Shown: piece after piece, positions 8,536-18,519 of the stretch
Position numbering within the stretch: position 1 is the first letter of the stretch
Layout of the letters: every line of letters begins with the position of its first letter
Source of the DNA: an uncultured Flavobacteriaceae bacterium
GTDB taxonomy: Bacteria > Bacteroidota > Bacteroidia > Flavobacteriales > Flavobacteriaceae
Direction of reading: 5' to 3'
Length of the DNA stretch: 64,000 nucleotides
Assembly (NCBI GenBank): GCA_947486785.1
Contig: CANKUU010000016.1
Span: forward strand, 1-64,000
Position numbers and translations under genes: made by a program
Notes under the pieces: model-generated
Database searches by the model: none
Told to the model about the DNA's origin: nothing
Seen by the model: only the letters and a program-made list of their open reading frames with translations

Positions 8536-9393
8536 ATGATTTCAGCAGATAAATTTAATAATGAGATAGAACTAATTATTGCAAATGCAATTCGTGAAGA
8601 TGTAGGGGATGGTGACCATAGCTCGTTATCTTGCATACCAAATTATGCGCAAGGCAAAGCTAAACTTTTAGTTAAAGATGATGGCATTCTTGCAGGGGTA
8701 GATTTTGCTAAAAGTGTATTTTCCTATGTAGATTCCACGATAGAGCTTGAAGTGCTCATACCCGATGGCGCTGCTGTAAATTATGGCGATGTTGCTTTTT
8801 ATGTTACAGGTAGCTCTCAGAGTATTTTAAAGGCTGAACGTTTAGTGCTTAACGCCATGCAACGAATGAGCGCTATTGCGACGAAAACAAAATATTTTGT
8901 TGATTTGTTAGCGGGTACTAAAACTAAGATTTTAGATACTAGAAAAACCACGCCAGGTTTAAGGGCATTAGAGAAATGGGCCGTAAAAATTGGAGGAGGC
9001 GAAAATCACAGATTTGCTCTTTATGATATGATTATGCTAAAAGATAACCATATTGATTTTGCGGGTGGAATTACCAAAGCCATAAACAAAACTAAAGCCT
9101 ATTTGAAAGAAAATAATCGCGATTTAAAGATAATTGTGGAGGCAAGAAGTCTTGAAGAGATTAGAGAAATTTTAGAGTCAGATGGGGTGTATCGTATTTT
9201 AATAGATAACTTCAACTATGAAGATACAAGAAAAGCGGTAGAACTTATTGGTAATAAATGTCTTACCGAGTCATCTGGTGGTATTACTGAAAAAACCATT
9301 CGTAAGTATGCTGAATGCGGAGTAGATTATATTTCATCTGGCGCACTAACGCATTCAGTTTATAATATGGATCTAAGTTTAAAAGCGGTATAA
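8536..9393 (+). CDS. nadC: nicotinate-nucleotide diphosphorylase (carboxylating)
   Basis: DTRKTTPGLRALEKWAVKIGGGENHRFALYDMIMLKDNH. Confidence 0.96.
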   Translation: MISADKFNNEIELIIANAIREDVGDGDHSSLSCIPNYAQGKAKLLVKDDGILAGVDFAKSVFSYVDSTIELEVLIPDGAAVNYGDVAFYVTGSSQSILKAERLVLNAMQRMSAIATKTKYFVDLLAGTKTKILDTRKTTPGLRALEKWAVKIGGGENHRFALYDMIMLKDNHIDFAGGITKAINKTKAYLKENNRDLKIIVEARSLEEIREILESDGVYRILIDNFNYEDTRKAVELIGNKCLTESSGGITEKTIRKYAECGVDYISSGALTHSVYNMDLSLKAV

Positions 9394-10362
9394 ATGCCTT
9401 CTGAAATCGAAGAACGTATTAAGAAAATTCCTGTTGTCAATTGGTTATCTGATATTTTAAAACGAATTAAACTTCCTGGTTTTGAAGGATTTTCGGTTTA
9501 TAATCTTATCGAAATGTACCTACTGGGTATAGTTGAGGGGGCTTTGTCTACACGGGCCAGTTCAATTGCTTTTAGTTTGTTTTTAGCCTTGTTTCCGCTG
9601 TTAATCTTTATGGTTACATTGGTGCCCTTTACTATTGAGTTTTTTAGTTTACAGAATACTAATTTTGAACAAGAGTTTCCAAGGTTTTTAGAGTCTTTTT
9701 TACCGTCGGCTACTGCTGATTATTTTGAAGGTATTTTTAAGCAAATAAAAGATCAAAAAAGAGGAGGATTACTTTCGTCTTCGTTTGTACTTTCTATTTT
9801 TTTAATGGCAAATGGGGTAAATTCTATTTTTAGCGGATTTGAAACATCGTACCACGTAAAACTGACACGAAATTTTTTTAAACAGTATGCCTACGCACTT
9901 ATGGTAGGATTAATTCTTTCTATTTTAATAATTGTAGGTTTTGTAGCATTCATTTATTTTCAAGTTTACGTTTTGGGGTACTTAAGTGATTTTACGGCCA
10001 GAACTGGAGGTTATGTCTTAGAAGAAGGTGAAATTGTAGGGGTGCAAATAGGCAAGGTTTTGTTTTTTATGATACTTTCTTATTTTACCACAGCGATACT
10101 ATATTATTTTGGCACACGTGAAGGTAAAGAAACTCGGTTTTTCTCAGCAGGGGCTCTTATGACAGCGCTACTATTTTTAGTTACATCGTATCTTTTTGGG
10201 GTGTATGTAGAAAAATTTGCCCGTTACAATGAACTGTATGGAGCATTAGGAGGCTTGTTAATTCTGATGGTCTATATCTGGCTTAATTCAAATATCTTAT
10301 TATTAGGCTTTGAACTTAACGCTACACTCAATCAAATAAGAAAAAATATTAATACGCAATGA
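9394..10362 (+). CDS. YihY/BrkB family membrane protein
   Basis: ASSIAFSLFLALFPLLIF...YGALGGLLILMVYIWLNSNILLLGFELNA. Confidence 0.9.
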   Translation: MPSEIEERIKKIPVVNWLSDILKRIKLPGFEGFSVYNLIEMYLLGIVEGALSTRASSIAFSLFLALFPLLIFMVTLVPFTIEFFSLQNTNFEQEFPRFLESFLPSATADYFEGIFKQIKDQKRGGLLSSSFVLSIFLMANGVNSIFSGFETSYHVKLTRNFFKQYAYALMVGLILSILIIVGFVAFIYFQVYVLGYLSDFTARTGGYVLEEGEIVGVQIGKVLFFMILSYFTTAILYYFGTREGKETRFFSAGALMTALLFLVTSYLFGVYVEKFARYNELYGALGGLLILMVYIWLNSNILLLGFELNATLNQIRKNINTQ

Positions 10363-10802
10363 TGCCACTTTCAAATAAGATTATTCAGGTTTTATTTTTA
10401 TTTTATGTTGGTCTTATGCAAGGCCAAACTGTTTTTGGTGTTTGGAAAACCATTGATGATAGAACAGGAAAGCCTAAAGCAATAATAAACATTTATGAAA
10501 AGAATGGTTTGTTGTTTGGTGAGGTTGTAAAGATTGTTGAAGAAGGAAAAGGGAATGCAATTTGCGAAAAATGTGAGGGAGATTTAAAAGGATTACCCGT
10601 AACAGGTATGACCATTATAAAAAACGGCAAAAAGGATGATGAAGTATGGAAAGGTAACTATTTGTTTGATCCGCAGCAGGCAATGACTTTTCGTTTTAAA
10701 ATTTGGCTTAATCCTGATAATTCTGACGAGTTAAAAGTTAGGGGATATTTAGCTTTTTTATACCGTACACAAACTTGGTTGCGACATAAAAGCAAGAATT
10801 GA
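10359..10802 (+). CDS. DUF2147 domain-containing protein
   Basis: GVWKTIDDRTGKPKAIINIYEKNG...VRGYLAFLYRTQTWLR. Confidence 0.85.
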   Translation: MMPLSNKIIQVLFLFYVGLMQGQTVFGVWKTIDDRTGKPKAIINIYEKNGLLFGEVVKIVEEGKGNAICEKCEGDLKGLPVTGMTIIKNGKKDDEVWKGNYLFDPQQAMTFRFKIWLNPDNSDELKVRGYLAFLYRTQTWLRHKSKN

Positions 10803-10810
10803 ATGAGACT

Positions 10811-13267
10811 ATGCAGTACTTCATTAATGTAATTTTACCAATTCCTTTAGAAAAGCTTTTCACCTATCGGGTATCGGCTGAAGAGTTGGCATTTTTGCAA
10901 AAAGGCATGAGGGTAGCGGTACCCTTCGGAAAATCGAAAATATATACGGCTCTTGTGCATGAAGTTAATGTTGAAGCCCCTAAAGTATATGAAGCTAAAG
11001 AGATTCATCAAATTATAGATGATTATCCTTTGGTAAATATAATTCAGTTAAAACATTGGCAATGGATTGCAAGCTATTATATGTGTACCATTGGCGAAGT
11101 GTTTAGAAGTGCCGTACCAGGAGCATTTTTGCTAGAAAGTGAGACCTTAATTCTAAAAAATGATGAATTAGAAATTAGTGAAGAGCTGTTAAAAGATGAT
11201 GAGTTTTTGGTATTTGAAGCACTGCAGCATCAATCTGTTTTAAAAGTGCAAGAGGTGGCTGCAATTATAGACCGTAAGAACGCGCTACCTGTTTTAAATC
11301 GGTTACTTGAAAAGAATATCATTCTATTAAAAGAAGAGATATATCAGCAATATAAACCCAAATTAGTTCGTAATGTAAAATTGAGTTCGGTTTATCAATC
11401 CGAAGAAAAACTCGAAGAATTATTAAACTCATTAACAAGAGCTCCAAAGCAAAGACAGGTAATTTTATCATTATTTCAATTACAAGCAACGGTGAAAAAA
11501 CCGATTAAAATTTCTGATTTAGAACAGGCTAGTGGTGGCTCTAAAGCTGTAATAAAAGCTTTAATTAAAAAGGATATTTTAGAAGAATACCACATTCAAA
11601 GAGATAGAGTTGTTTATGATGCTGATATTGAAAATACTAGCTTAAAGGTCTTAAACGAATACCAAGAAAAGGCTTTGTTGTCAATAAAATCATCTTTTGC
11701 AGTGAAACAACCAGTTTTGCTAAAAGGCGTAACTTCATCAGGTAAAACCGAAGTTTATGTAAGACTTATTGATGAATGTATAAAGGCTGGTAAGCAGGCC
11801 TTGTATTTGCTACCAGAAATTGCGCTTACCACCCAATTAATTGGCAGGTTGCAAACCTATTTTGGAGAAAAAGTTTCGGTTTACCACTCTAAATATAACG
11901 TTCAAGAACGTGTAGAAGTTTGGAATAATGTAGTACAACAAAAATCTAAAGCACAGATTGTTATAGGGGCTAGATCTGCGCTTTTTCTACCATTTTCTAA
12001 TTTAGGAATTTTGATTGTTGATGAAGAGCACGAGAGCTCATTTAAGCAATTTGATCCAGCACCGAGATATCATGCCCGCGATGCGGCAATTGTTTTAGCC
12101 AATTTACATAAAGCGAATATACTATTAGGCTCTGCAACGCCTAGTATAGAGAGTTATAATAATGTACACTCTGGTAAGTATGGGTATGCAGAAATTACAA
12201 GACGATTTGGTAACGTATTGATGCCAGATATTGAAATAGTTGATATAAAAGAGCAATCTAGAAAAAGAAGAATGAAAGGTCATTTTTCAGATCGTTTGAT
12301 TGAAGAAATTGAAGCTACTTTAGCGTTTGGCGAACAGGTTATTTTATTTCAGAATAGAAGAGGGTATGCCCCAATTATTGAATGTACTACCTGTGGACAT
12401 GCGCCTCAGTGCCCTAACTGCGATGTAAGTCTAACCTATCATCAGTACAAAAAGCAACTCCGCTGCCATTACTGCAGTCACCATGCAGCTTTATTAAAAA
12501 GTTGTTTAGCCTGCGGAAACGCATCATTAGATACAAAAGGTTTTGGTACCGAGCAGGTAGAAAAAGAGCTGCATACCTTGTTTCCTGAAGCGGAAGTAGG
12601 CAGAATGGATTTAGATACAACAAGAGGTAAGCACGGCTACGAACGTATTATTACTGCTTTTGAGCAACAAGAGCTCGATATTTTAGTAGGCACGCAAATG
12701 TTAACCAAAGGGCTAGATTTTAGAAATGTGAATCTTGTGGGTATTATGAATGCCGATTCGCTACTAAATTTTCCTGATTATAGAGCTCATGAGCGAAGTT
12801 TTCAGCTTTTAGCACAAGTATCGGGTAGGGCAGGGAGAACTAAAAAAAGAGGAAAAGTAATTATTCAAAGCTATAACCCGTATCATCAGATATTAAAACA
12901 AGTTGCTACAAACAATTATGATGAGATGTTTAAAGAGCAACTAGAAGAGCGTCGTCAGTTTAAGTATCCACCTATAAATAGAATCATAAAAATAACGTTT
13001 AAGCATAAAGATTATAACAAGTTGAATGAGGCTTCTGAATGGTTTACCATAGGATTACGAAATGCTTTTGGTAGTGCCGTTTTAGGACCAGAATTTCCGC
13101 CAGTATCAAGAATAAGAAATCAATATTTGAAACATGTATTGGTTAAAATTAGCTTAAAACACTCTTTATCTCAGGTAAAAGCTAATATCAAAAGAATTGA
13201 GCAATCTTTTAATGCTGTAGCGTATTATAGGAGTGTTCGAGTGATTTATAATGTAGACCATATTTAG
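10811..13267 (+). CDS. priA: primosomal protein N' (replication restart helicase)
   Basis: GVTSSGKTEVY Walker A, VDEEHESSFK, Zn-binding cysteines, LLAQVSGRAGR; ATG start at 10811 preferred. Confidence 0.95.
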   Translation: MQYFINVILPIPLEKLFTYRVSAEELAFLQKGMRVAVPFGKSKIYTALVHEVNVEAPKVYEAKEIHQIIDDYPLVNIIQLKHWQWIASYYMCTIGEVFRSAVPGAFLLESETLILKNDELEISEELLKDDEFLVFEALQHQSVLKVQEVAAIIDRKNALPVLNRLLEKNIILLKEEIYQQYKPKLVRNVKLSSVYQSEEKLEELLNSLTRAPKQRQVILSLFQLQATVKKPIKISDLEQASGGSKAVIKALIKKDILEEYHIQRDRVVYDADIENTSLKVLNEYQEKALLSIKSSFAVKQPVLLKGVTSSGKTEVYVRLIDECIKAGKQALYLLPEIALTTQLIGRLQTYFGEKVSVYHSKYNVQERVEVWNNVVQQKSKAQIVIGARSALFLPFSNLGILIVDEEHESSFKQFDPAPRYHARDAAIVLANLHKANILLGSATPSIESYNNVHSGKYGYAEITRRFGNVLMPDIEIVDIKEQSRKRRMKGHFSDRLIEEIEATLAFGEQVILFQNRRGYAPIIECTTCGHAPQCPNCDVSLTYHQYKKQLRCHYCSHHAALLKSCLACGNASLDTKGFGTEQVEKELHTLFPEAEVGRMDLDTTRGKHGYERIITAFEQQELDILVGTQMLTKGLDFRNVNLVGIMNADSLLNFPDYRAHERSFQLLAQVSGRAGRTKKRGKVIIQSYNPYHQILKQVATNNYDEMFKEQLEERRQFKYPPINRIIKITFKHKDYNKLNEASEWFTIGLRNAFGSAVLGPEFPPVSRIRNQYLKHVLVKISLKHSLSQVKANIKRIEQSFNAVAYYRSVRVIYNVDHI

Positions 13268-13716
13268 TATTGGTTTTACTGGTACCGTGGGCTATTATTA
13301 TTATTTGGTATTGTTTTTTCTTTCAAAGAAGAGAGATTTTTATTGATTCATAAATTTTATCCCTCTTAAATAATCTTGTAAAAACGAATAGAATACCACC
13401 TGTTGTGCATTTAAGCTTTATCAGTTTTTTATATGTGAAGAAATTTAAGTATTTGGTTATGGTAAAAGCAGTTATTTTAGAGGGTAATTTTGTAGTTAAA
13501 CTTAAGAATGATTTAGCATAATGTGTTCTGCACAAGTTATTGATATTTAATTAAATATACATACGTCTTATCGGCCAAAACCAAAGTATGACCGCAGCTA
13601 AAATTTAAAATCATTGGTGTAACAAATTAAGGCAAGAGACTAAACCTTAAATAATGGTTATATTGTTAAATAGGTGTTTAAAACGATGATTTTTATCAAT
13701 TACTTTAATTGAATAA

Positions 13717-13752
13717 AAAAAATCGACACCCTAATTAGGTATCGATTTTTTA
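13717..13752 (-). terminator. Rho-independent-like terminator downstream of the LytTR regulator
   Basis: AAAAATCGACACC-CTAATTA-GGTATCGATTTTTT. Confidence 0.65.
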
Positions 13753-13776
13753 GTTTTAAAAATTATAAATTGAGAT

Positions 13777-14469
13777 TTAGAAATTGCCAAGTGCTTCAGC
13801 AAGTTCTGTCTTTTTGTTTCTACTTAAAGGAATTGACCTTCCACTAACTTCAACATTTTTACTATTGAATTTTTCTATTTTCTCAAGATTCACAATATAA
13901 GATTTGTGTATTCTTAAAAATTTATCTTCTGGTAATTGCTTCTCAAAAGATTTCATGGTTGATAAAACAACAATATTTGCTTCGTCGGTCACTAATTTAA
14001 TATAGTCACCTAAAGCTTCAATCCACTTGATATCATTTAAGATAACCTTTCTTTTCTTTAGGTTGCTTTTAACAAAAATATGTTCTTCGTCTTCGTTAAC
14101 TTTATGAAGCTTCTCATAATTTGCGACAGCTCTTCGAACAGATGCATCAAAACGAGCCATTGTAATTGGCTTGTGTAGATAATCTGTTACGTCATAATCA
14201 AATGCCTTTAGGGCATAATCAGGTTTTCCAGTAATTAAAATTACCTGAGGACTGTTATCTAAAGATTCAAGTAGGTCAAATCCATTAATAATTGGCATTT
14301 CAATATCTAAAAAGATTAAATCAATTTCGTTATTTTTTATGCCATTTTTTGCCTCGATTGCGTTGCTGTATTCGGCCACCATTGCTAAGTTCGGATGATT
14401 GTTTACCAATTTGGCAACTGCCATACGCTGCATAGATGAATCGTCTACGATAATACTTCGTAATTTCAT
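13777..14469 (-). CDS. LytTR-family response regulator
   Basis: Receiver (DLIFLDIEMPIINGFDLL) and LytTR domain (FLRIHKSYIVNLEKIEKF). Confidence 0.92.
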   Translation of the reverse strand: MKLRSIIVDDSSMQRMAVAKLVNNHPNLAMVAEYSNAIEAKNGIKNNEIDLIFLDIEMPIINGFDLLESLDNSPQVILITGKPDYALKAFDYDVTDYLHKPITMARFDASVRRAVANYEKLHKVNEDEEHIFVKSNLKKRKVILNDIKWIEALGDYIKLVTDEANIVVLSTMKSFEKQLPEDKFLRIHKSYIVNLEKIEKFNSKNVEVSGRSIPLSRNKKTELAEALGNF

Positions 14470-14669
14470 AAATGGGTTGATTTGTTAAATCAAATACGAA
14501 TTATTAGAAAACCATTTAGACTTACAACAGTAGTTGTTGTTGCCGAAAGTGGTCTTTTTAAATAAGTAAATGATCATAGGTTAAGATTTGGGTTAAATTT
14601 GTACTAAAAGATTCTTAACTATAACGAAGATTTTTGGGATTTCTTATGGAGAGTCGCAATTTTTATTAT

Positions 14670-14677
14670 TATTTTTG
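14670..14677 (+). promoter_or_regulatory. Putative -7 element TATTTTTG upstream of rpsF
   Basis: Matches Bacteroidetes TAnnTTTG; 21 nt before the ATG. Confidence 0.5.
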
Positions 14678-14697
14678 CAGACTAAAATAAAATAATT

Positions 14698-15039
14698 ATG
14701 AACCATTACGAAACTGTTTTCATTTTGAATCCCGTTTTATCTGATACTCAGATAGAGGAAACAGTTAAGAAATTTGAAGATTTCTTAATTAAGAATGGCG
14801 CCAAAATGGTAGCCAAAGAAAATTGGGGGCTAAAGAAATTAGCTTATGCCATACAACACAAAAAAAGTGGTTTTTACCACTTGTTCGAGTTTACCGCACC
14901 TGGTGAAATTTTAACTCCGTACGAGCAAGAGTTTTCTAGAGACGAGCGCGTTATGCGATTTTTAACGGTAAAATTAGATAAGCACGCTGTTGCTTGGGCA
15001 GAAGTAAGAAGAACAAGGTTAAAAACAACTAAAGCGTAA
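14698..15039 (+). CDS. rpsF: 30S ribosomal protein S6
   Basis: MNHYETVFILNPVLSD...RFLTVKLDKHAVAWAEVRR. Confidence 0.97.
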   Translation: MNHYETVFILNPVLSDTQIEETVKKFEDFLIKNGAKMVAKENWGLKKLAYAIQHKKSGFYHLFEFTAPGEILTPYEQEFSRDERVMRFLTVKLDKHAVAWAEVRRTRLKTTKA

Positions 15040-15044
15040 GTACT

Positions 15045-15341
15045 ATGGCATCAATAGAACAACAAGCAAAAGGAAAAAAAGATGGAGAGATTAGGTATCT
15101 TACTCCATTAAACATTGAAACTAACAATAAAAAGAAGTATTGTCGTTTTAAAAAGAATGGTATAAAATATATTGATTATAAAGATGCTGACTTCTTAATG
15201 ATGTTGGTAAATGATCAAGGTAAACTGCTTCCTAGAAGGCTAACAGGTACTTCTTTGAAATACCAAAGAAAGGTGGCGCAAGCTGTAAAACGGGCGCGTC
15301 ATATAGCATTAATGCCTTACGTAGGTGATTTATTAAAATAA
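15045..15341 (+). CDS. rpsR: 30S ribosomal protein S18
   Basis: KYCRFKKNGIKYIDYKD...GTSLKYQRKVAQAVKRARHIALMPYV. Confidence 0.97.
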   Translation: MASIEQQAKGKKDGEIRYLTPLNIETNNKKKYCRFKKNGIKYIDYKDADFLMMLVNDQGKLLPRRLTGTSLKYQRKVAQAVKRARHIALMPYVGDLLK

Positions 15342-15354
15342 AAGAAACGAAACC

Positions 15355-15807
15355 ATGGAACTTATATTAAAAGAAGATGTTGAAAACCTAGGGTTTAAAG
15401 ACGATTTGGTTAACGTTAAAAACGGATACGGAAGAAATTTTCTAATTCCGAAAGGTTTGGCTGCTTTAGCAACGAACTCAGCGAAGAAAGTTTTAGCTGA
15501 AAATTTGAAGCAAAAAGCACATAAAGAGAAAAAAGTAGTAGATGCTGCTACTAAAACTGCACAAGCTTTGAAGTCTTTAGAGGTGAAAATTGCCGCAAAA
15601 ACTGGAGCTGGAGACAAGCTTTTTGGATCTGTTACCACTATTGATTTGGCAGCAGCATTAGCAAAAGATGGTCACGAAATTGATAAAAAATACATTAGTA
15701 TTAATGGTGGGTCTGTTAAAAGAACAGGTACCGCAAATGCTCAAATTCGTTTGCACCGAGATGTTATTGTTGAATTTCCTTTTGAGGTAGTTGCCGAGAA
15801 GAAATAA
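15355..15807 (+). CDS. rplI: 50S ribosomal protein L9
   Basis: MELILKEDVENLGFKDDLVNVKNGYGRNFLIPKGLA. Confidence 0.97.
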   Translation: MELILKEDVENLGFKDDLVNVKNGYGRNFLIPKGLAALATNSAKKVLAENLKQKAHKEKKVVDAATKTAQALKSLEVKIAAKTGAGDKLFGSVTTIDLAAALAKDGHEIDKKYISINGGSVKRTGTANAQIRLHRDVIVEFPFEVVAEKK

Positions 15808-15831
15808 TTTTTATTACATATTATTTAATTG

Positions 15832-15868
15832 CCGTTCTCTCTGCTTTATCCTAGAGAACGGTTTTTTT
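15832..15868 (+). terminator. Rho-independent terminator after rplI
   Basis: CCGTTCTCT-loop-AGAGAACGG-TTTTTTT. Confidence 0.85.
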
Positions 15869-15894
15869 ATTTTTAAAAGCTAATTACTATTATT

Positions 15895-16371
15895 TTGAAG
15901 TACAAAAGACTAACTAAGGAGCAACTTGAAGAATTACAGCCCGAGTTTATTAATTTTTTGGCTACACAATCTATTACTGGCGAAGAGTGGAAAAGTTTAA
16001 AAGAGGAAAAACCACAGGTTGCGGAAGATGAAATAGATATTTTTAGTGATTTAATTTGGGAGGGTGTATTGGCCAAAGTGAACTATCTAGAAAACATATC
16101 TGCTCAGCATATGCATCTTTTTTATGCTGCAGAAAAAGAGATGAAACTACTTTCAGTTAAGGTAATGAACCCTAAAATTGATTTAACTACAGTTACAGGT
16201 TTTAATTGGTTTAAAAAAAATTGGCAATCAGATTTTGTTGAATACCTTTCTGCCTCAAAAGTCTATACAGAAGATAAAAATCTAGATAAATTTAAATTAA
16301 TAGAACAAGGAGCAGTAATCACAAAAGGCGAATTATATAAATGGTTTGAAACCATGATAAAAATAGAGTAA
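15895..16371 (+). CDS. flavobacterial conserved unknown (DUF6495-like)
   Basis: 158-aa ORF with TTG start; family name recalled, not searched. Confidence 0.6.
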   Translation: MKYKRLTKEQLEELQPEFINFLATQSITGEEWKSLKEEKPQVAEDEIDIFSDLIWEGVLAKVNYLENISAQHMHLFYAAEKEMKLLSVKVMNPKIDLTTVTGFNWFKKNWQSDFVEYLSASKVYTEDKNLDKFKLIEQGAVITKGELYKWFETMIKIE

Positions 16372-16479
16372 AAGCAAAGCTTTAAATATAATTGGCTTTA
16401 CTCACTTTAAAGAAAATTATATTTAGTACATCAAAAATTATTTTCTTCAACGAAGTATCAGTAATATCTAAAACACTAC

Positions 16480-17859
16480 ATGGCACAAAAACCATCTATT
16501 CCAAAAGGTACAAGAGATTTTTCTCCCGCAGAGGTAATCAAAAGAAGCTATATTTTTGATTGTATTAAAAAACATTTTCAATTATTTGGTTTTCAGCCCA
16601 TAGAAACGCCCTCATTTGAAAATTCTGAAACGCTTTTGGGTAAATATGGCGACGAGGGTGACCGTCTTATTTTTAAAATTTTAAACTCTGGCGACTTTAT
16701 AGGCAAAGTTGATGATGTCACCTATAGTTCAAAATCATCTAGTTCTTTAGCTCCTAAAATCTCTGATAAAGCACTTAGGTATGATTTAACTGTACCTTTT
16801 GCAAGGTATGTGGTACAAAACCAGCATACAATTGATTTTCCATTTAAACGCTTTCAGATACAACCCGTATGGAGGGCGGATAGACCACAAAAGGGTAGGT
16901 TTAGAGAATTTTATCAATGCGATGCAGATGTGGTAGGTTCAAATTCGCTTCTGCAAGAGGTTGAATTGGTGCAGTTGTACGATGCTGTTTTTTCTGAATT
17001 ACAATTAGAGGGCGTAGCAATAAAACTAAATAATAGAAAAATACTAGCTGGCATTGCAGAGGTAATTGGCGCTAAAAATAACTTAATTAATTTTACTGTT
17101 GCTCTTGATAAATTAGACAAAATAGGTGAAGAAGGGGTTAAAAAAGAAATGCTTTCTAAAGGTATTTCTGAAAGCGCAATAGAAAAAGCTAGCCCTTTAT
17201 TTTCATTTAAAGGTAGTAATGCAGAACAATTAGATACACTTCAATACTTTTTGTCTGCCTCTGAAATTGGAACATTAGGTGTAAAAGAATTACGTTATAT
17301 TATTGAATCTGTTGAAGAAATAGGCTTACAAACATCAACCTTATCTATTGATGTTACCCTTGCTCGCGGGCTTAATTATTATACCGGAGCTATTTTTGAA
17401 GTAGCCGCACCCGAAGAAGTTCAGATGGGGTCAATAGGGGGTGGAGGTCGTTACGATGACCTTACGGGTATATTTGGGTTAAAAAATATTAGCGGTGTTG
17501 GTATTTCTTTTGGCCTTGATCGTATTTATTTAGTTTTAGAAGAATTAAACCTTTTTCCTAAAGCTATTGATCAATCATTGCAGGTGCTTTGTATTAATTT
17601 TGGAGAGAAGGAAGCATTAGAATCTCTGAAACTGGTAAGTCGAATGCGTAAGGCAGGAGTTAATGCAGATGTATATCCTTCAAAGACCAAAATACAGAAG
17701 CAAATGAAATTTGCTAACAGTAGAAATGTTCCTTACGTAATTATTATAGGTGAGGAAGAGTTGAAAAATCACATCCTTATTTTAAAAGATATGAAGTTAG
17801 GTACGCAGCAGAAATATACTTTCGACCAACTTGATGAAGTTATTTTAAAGCTCAATTAA
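16480..17859 (+). CDS. hisS: histidyl-tRNA synthetase
   Basis: GTRDFSP, RADRPQKGRFREFYQCD, ARGLNYYTGAIFE. Confidence 0.96.
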   Translation: MAQKPSIPKGTRDFSPAEVIKRSYIFDCIKKHFQLFGFQPIETPSFENSETLLGKYGDEGDRLIFKILNSGDFIGKVDDVTYSSKSSSSLAPKISDKALRYDLTVPFARYVVQNQHTIDFPFKRFQIQPVWRADRPQKGRFREFYQCDADVVGSNSLLQEVELVQLYDAVFSELQLEGVAIKLNNRKILAGIAEVIGAKNNLINFTVALDKLDKIGEEGVKKEMLSKGISESAIEKASPLFSFKGSNAEQLDTLQYFLSASEIGTLGVKELRYIIESVEEIGLQTSTLSIDVTLARGLNYYTGAIFEVAAPEEVQMGSIGGGGRYDDLTGIFGLKNISGVGISFGLDRIYLVLEELNLFPKAIDQSLQVLCINFGEKEALESLKLVSRMRKAGVNADVYPSKTKIQKQMKFANSRNVPYVIIIGEEELKNHILILKDMKLGTQQKYTFDQLDEVILKLN

Positions 17860-18394
17860 TTATGTAATTCTGGTTTATATATCTTTTTAAGTACTATAAT
17901 TTAACTTAGGTAGCTAATTATTGGCAGCAAACTTTAAATAAAATAGTAGGAGGTTGTAAACTAAACGCTGTCTGAATAATTTTTAAGAGTAATTTTATAC
18001 CGACAAAATTAGGACAACCAAAGAAAAACAAGAATTAAAGTAAAAAGCTCTTGATTAGTTTATGAGAGTAAAGAGTTTCTTCTTTAAAAAGGTTGCTTTT
18101 ACACCAATGTTTAAGAATATTAAATACTATGGCCGCGTATATTTTAACCAAATCACCTTTAAAAAAAACGATTTAATAAAGGGTTGAAATCTTCTGTTTG
18201 TGATGTGAAAGAAAATTTACCTTGTAAATAGTTAAATCTGTATACCAAGAACATACATTCAATAGATAATTTCCTGTTTTAAAACTATAGCCTCATATTC
18301 GAGATTTTTTATTAAAAAAATAAGGATTATCTATCTGAGGATAAAAGATTAAAATACTTCTAAAAGTGCCTCATTTAAAGTTTAGTGCCTTTAT

Positions 18395-18460
18395 ACGTTC
18401 GTTACCTGCGAGCTGAAAAGCCAAGCGCACAAATTGCACATTTGGTTTTTGCCAACGCTC
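18395..18460. repeat. Hairpin element upstream of hsdM with GTTACC/GCCAAC ends
   Basis: CGTTACCTGCGAGCTGAAAAGCCAA...TTTGGTTTTTGCCAACGC; AAAAGCCAA pairs with TTTGGTTTTT with one G-U. Confidence 0.4.
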
Positions 18461-18519
18461 AAACAAAAATCGTAATGAAAAATGTACCTTGTAGCCTAAT
18501 ACAAAATAGACTAAAGCAA

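Noticed and set aside
12414-12623. Minus-strand 69-aa ORF inside priA
   Set aside because: Fully antisense to the conserved zinc-binding region of PriA; no independent evidence.
18385-18519. N-terminal extension of HsdM in the ORF track
   Set aside because: HsdM proteins normally begin near MSEDQKKQ...LWNIANTLRG; the upstream part is intergenic hairpin sequence read in frame by chance.
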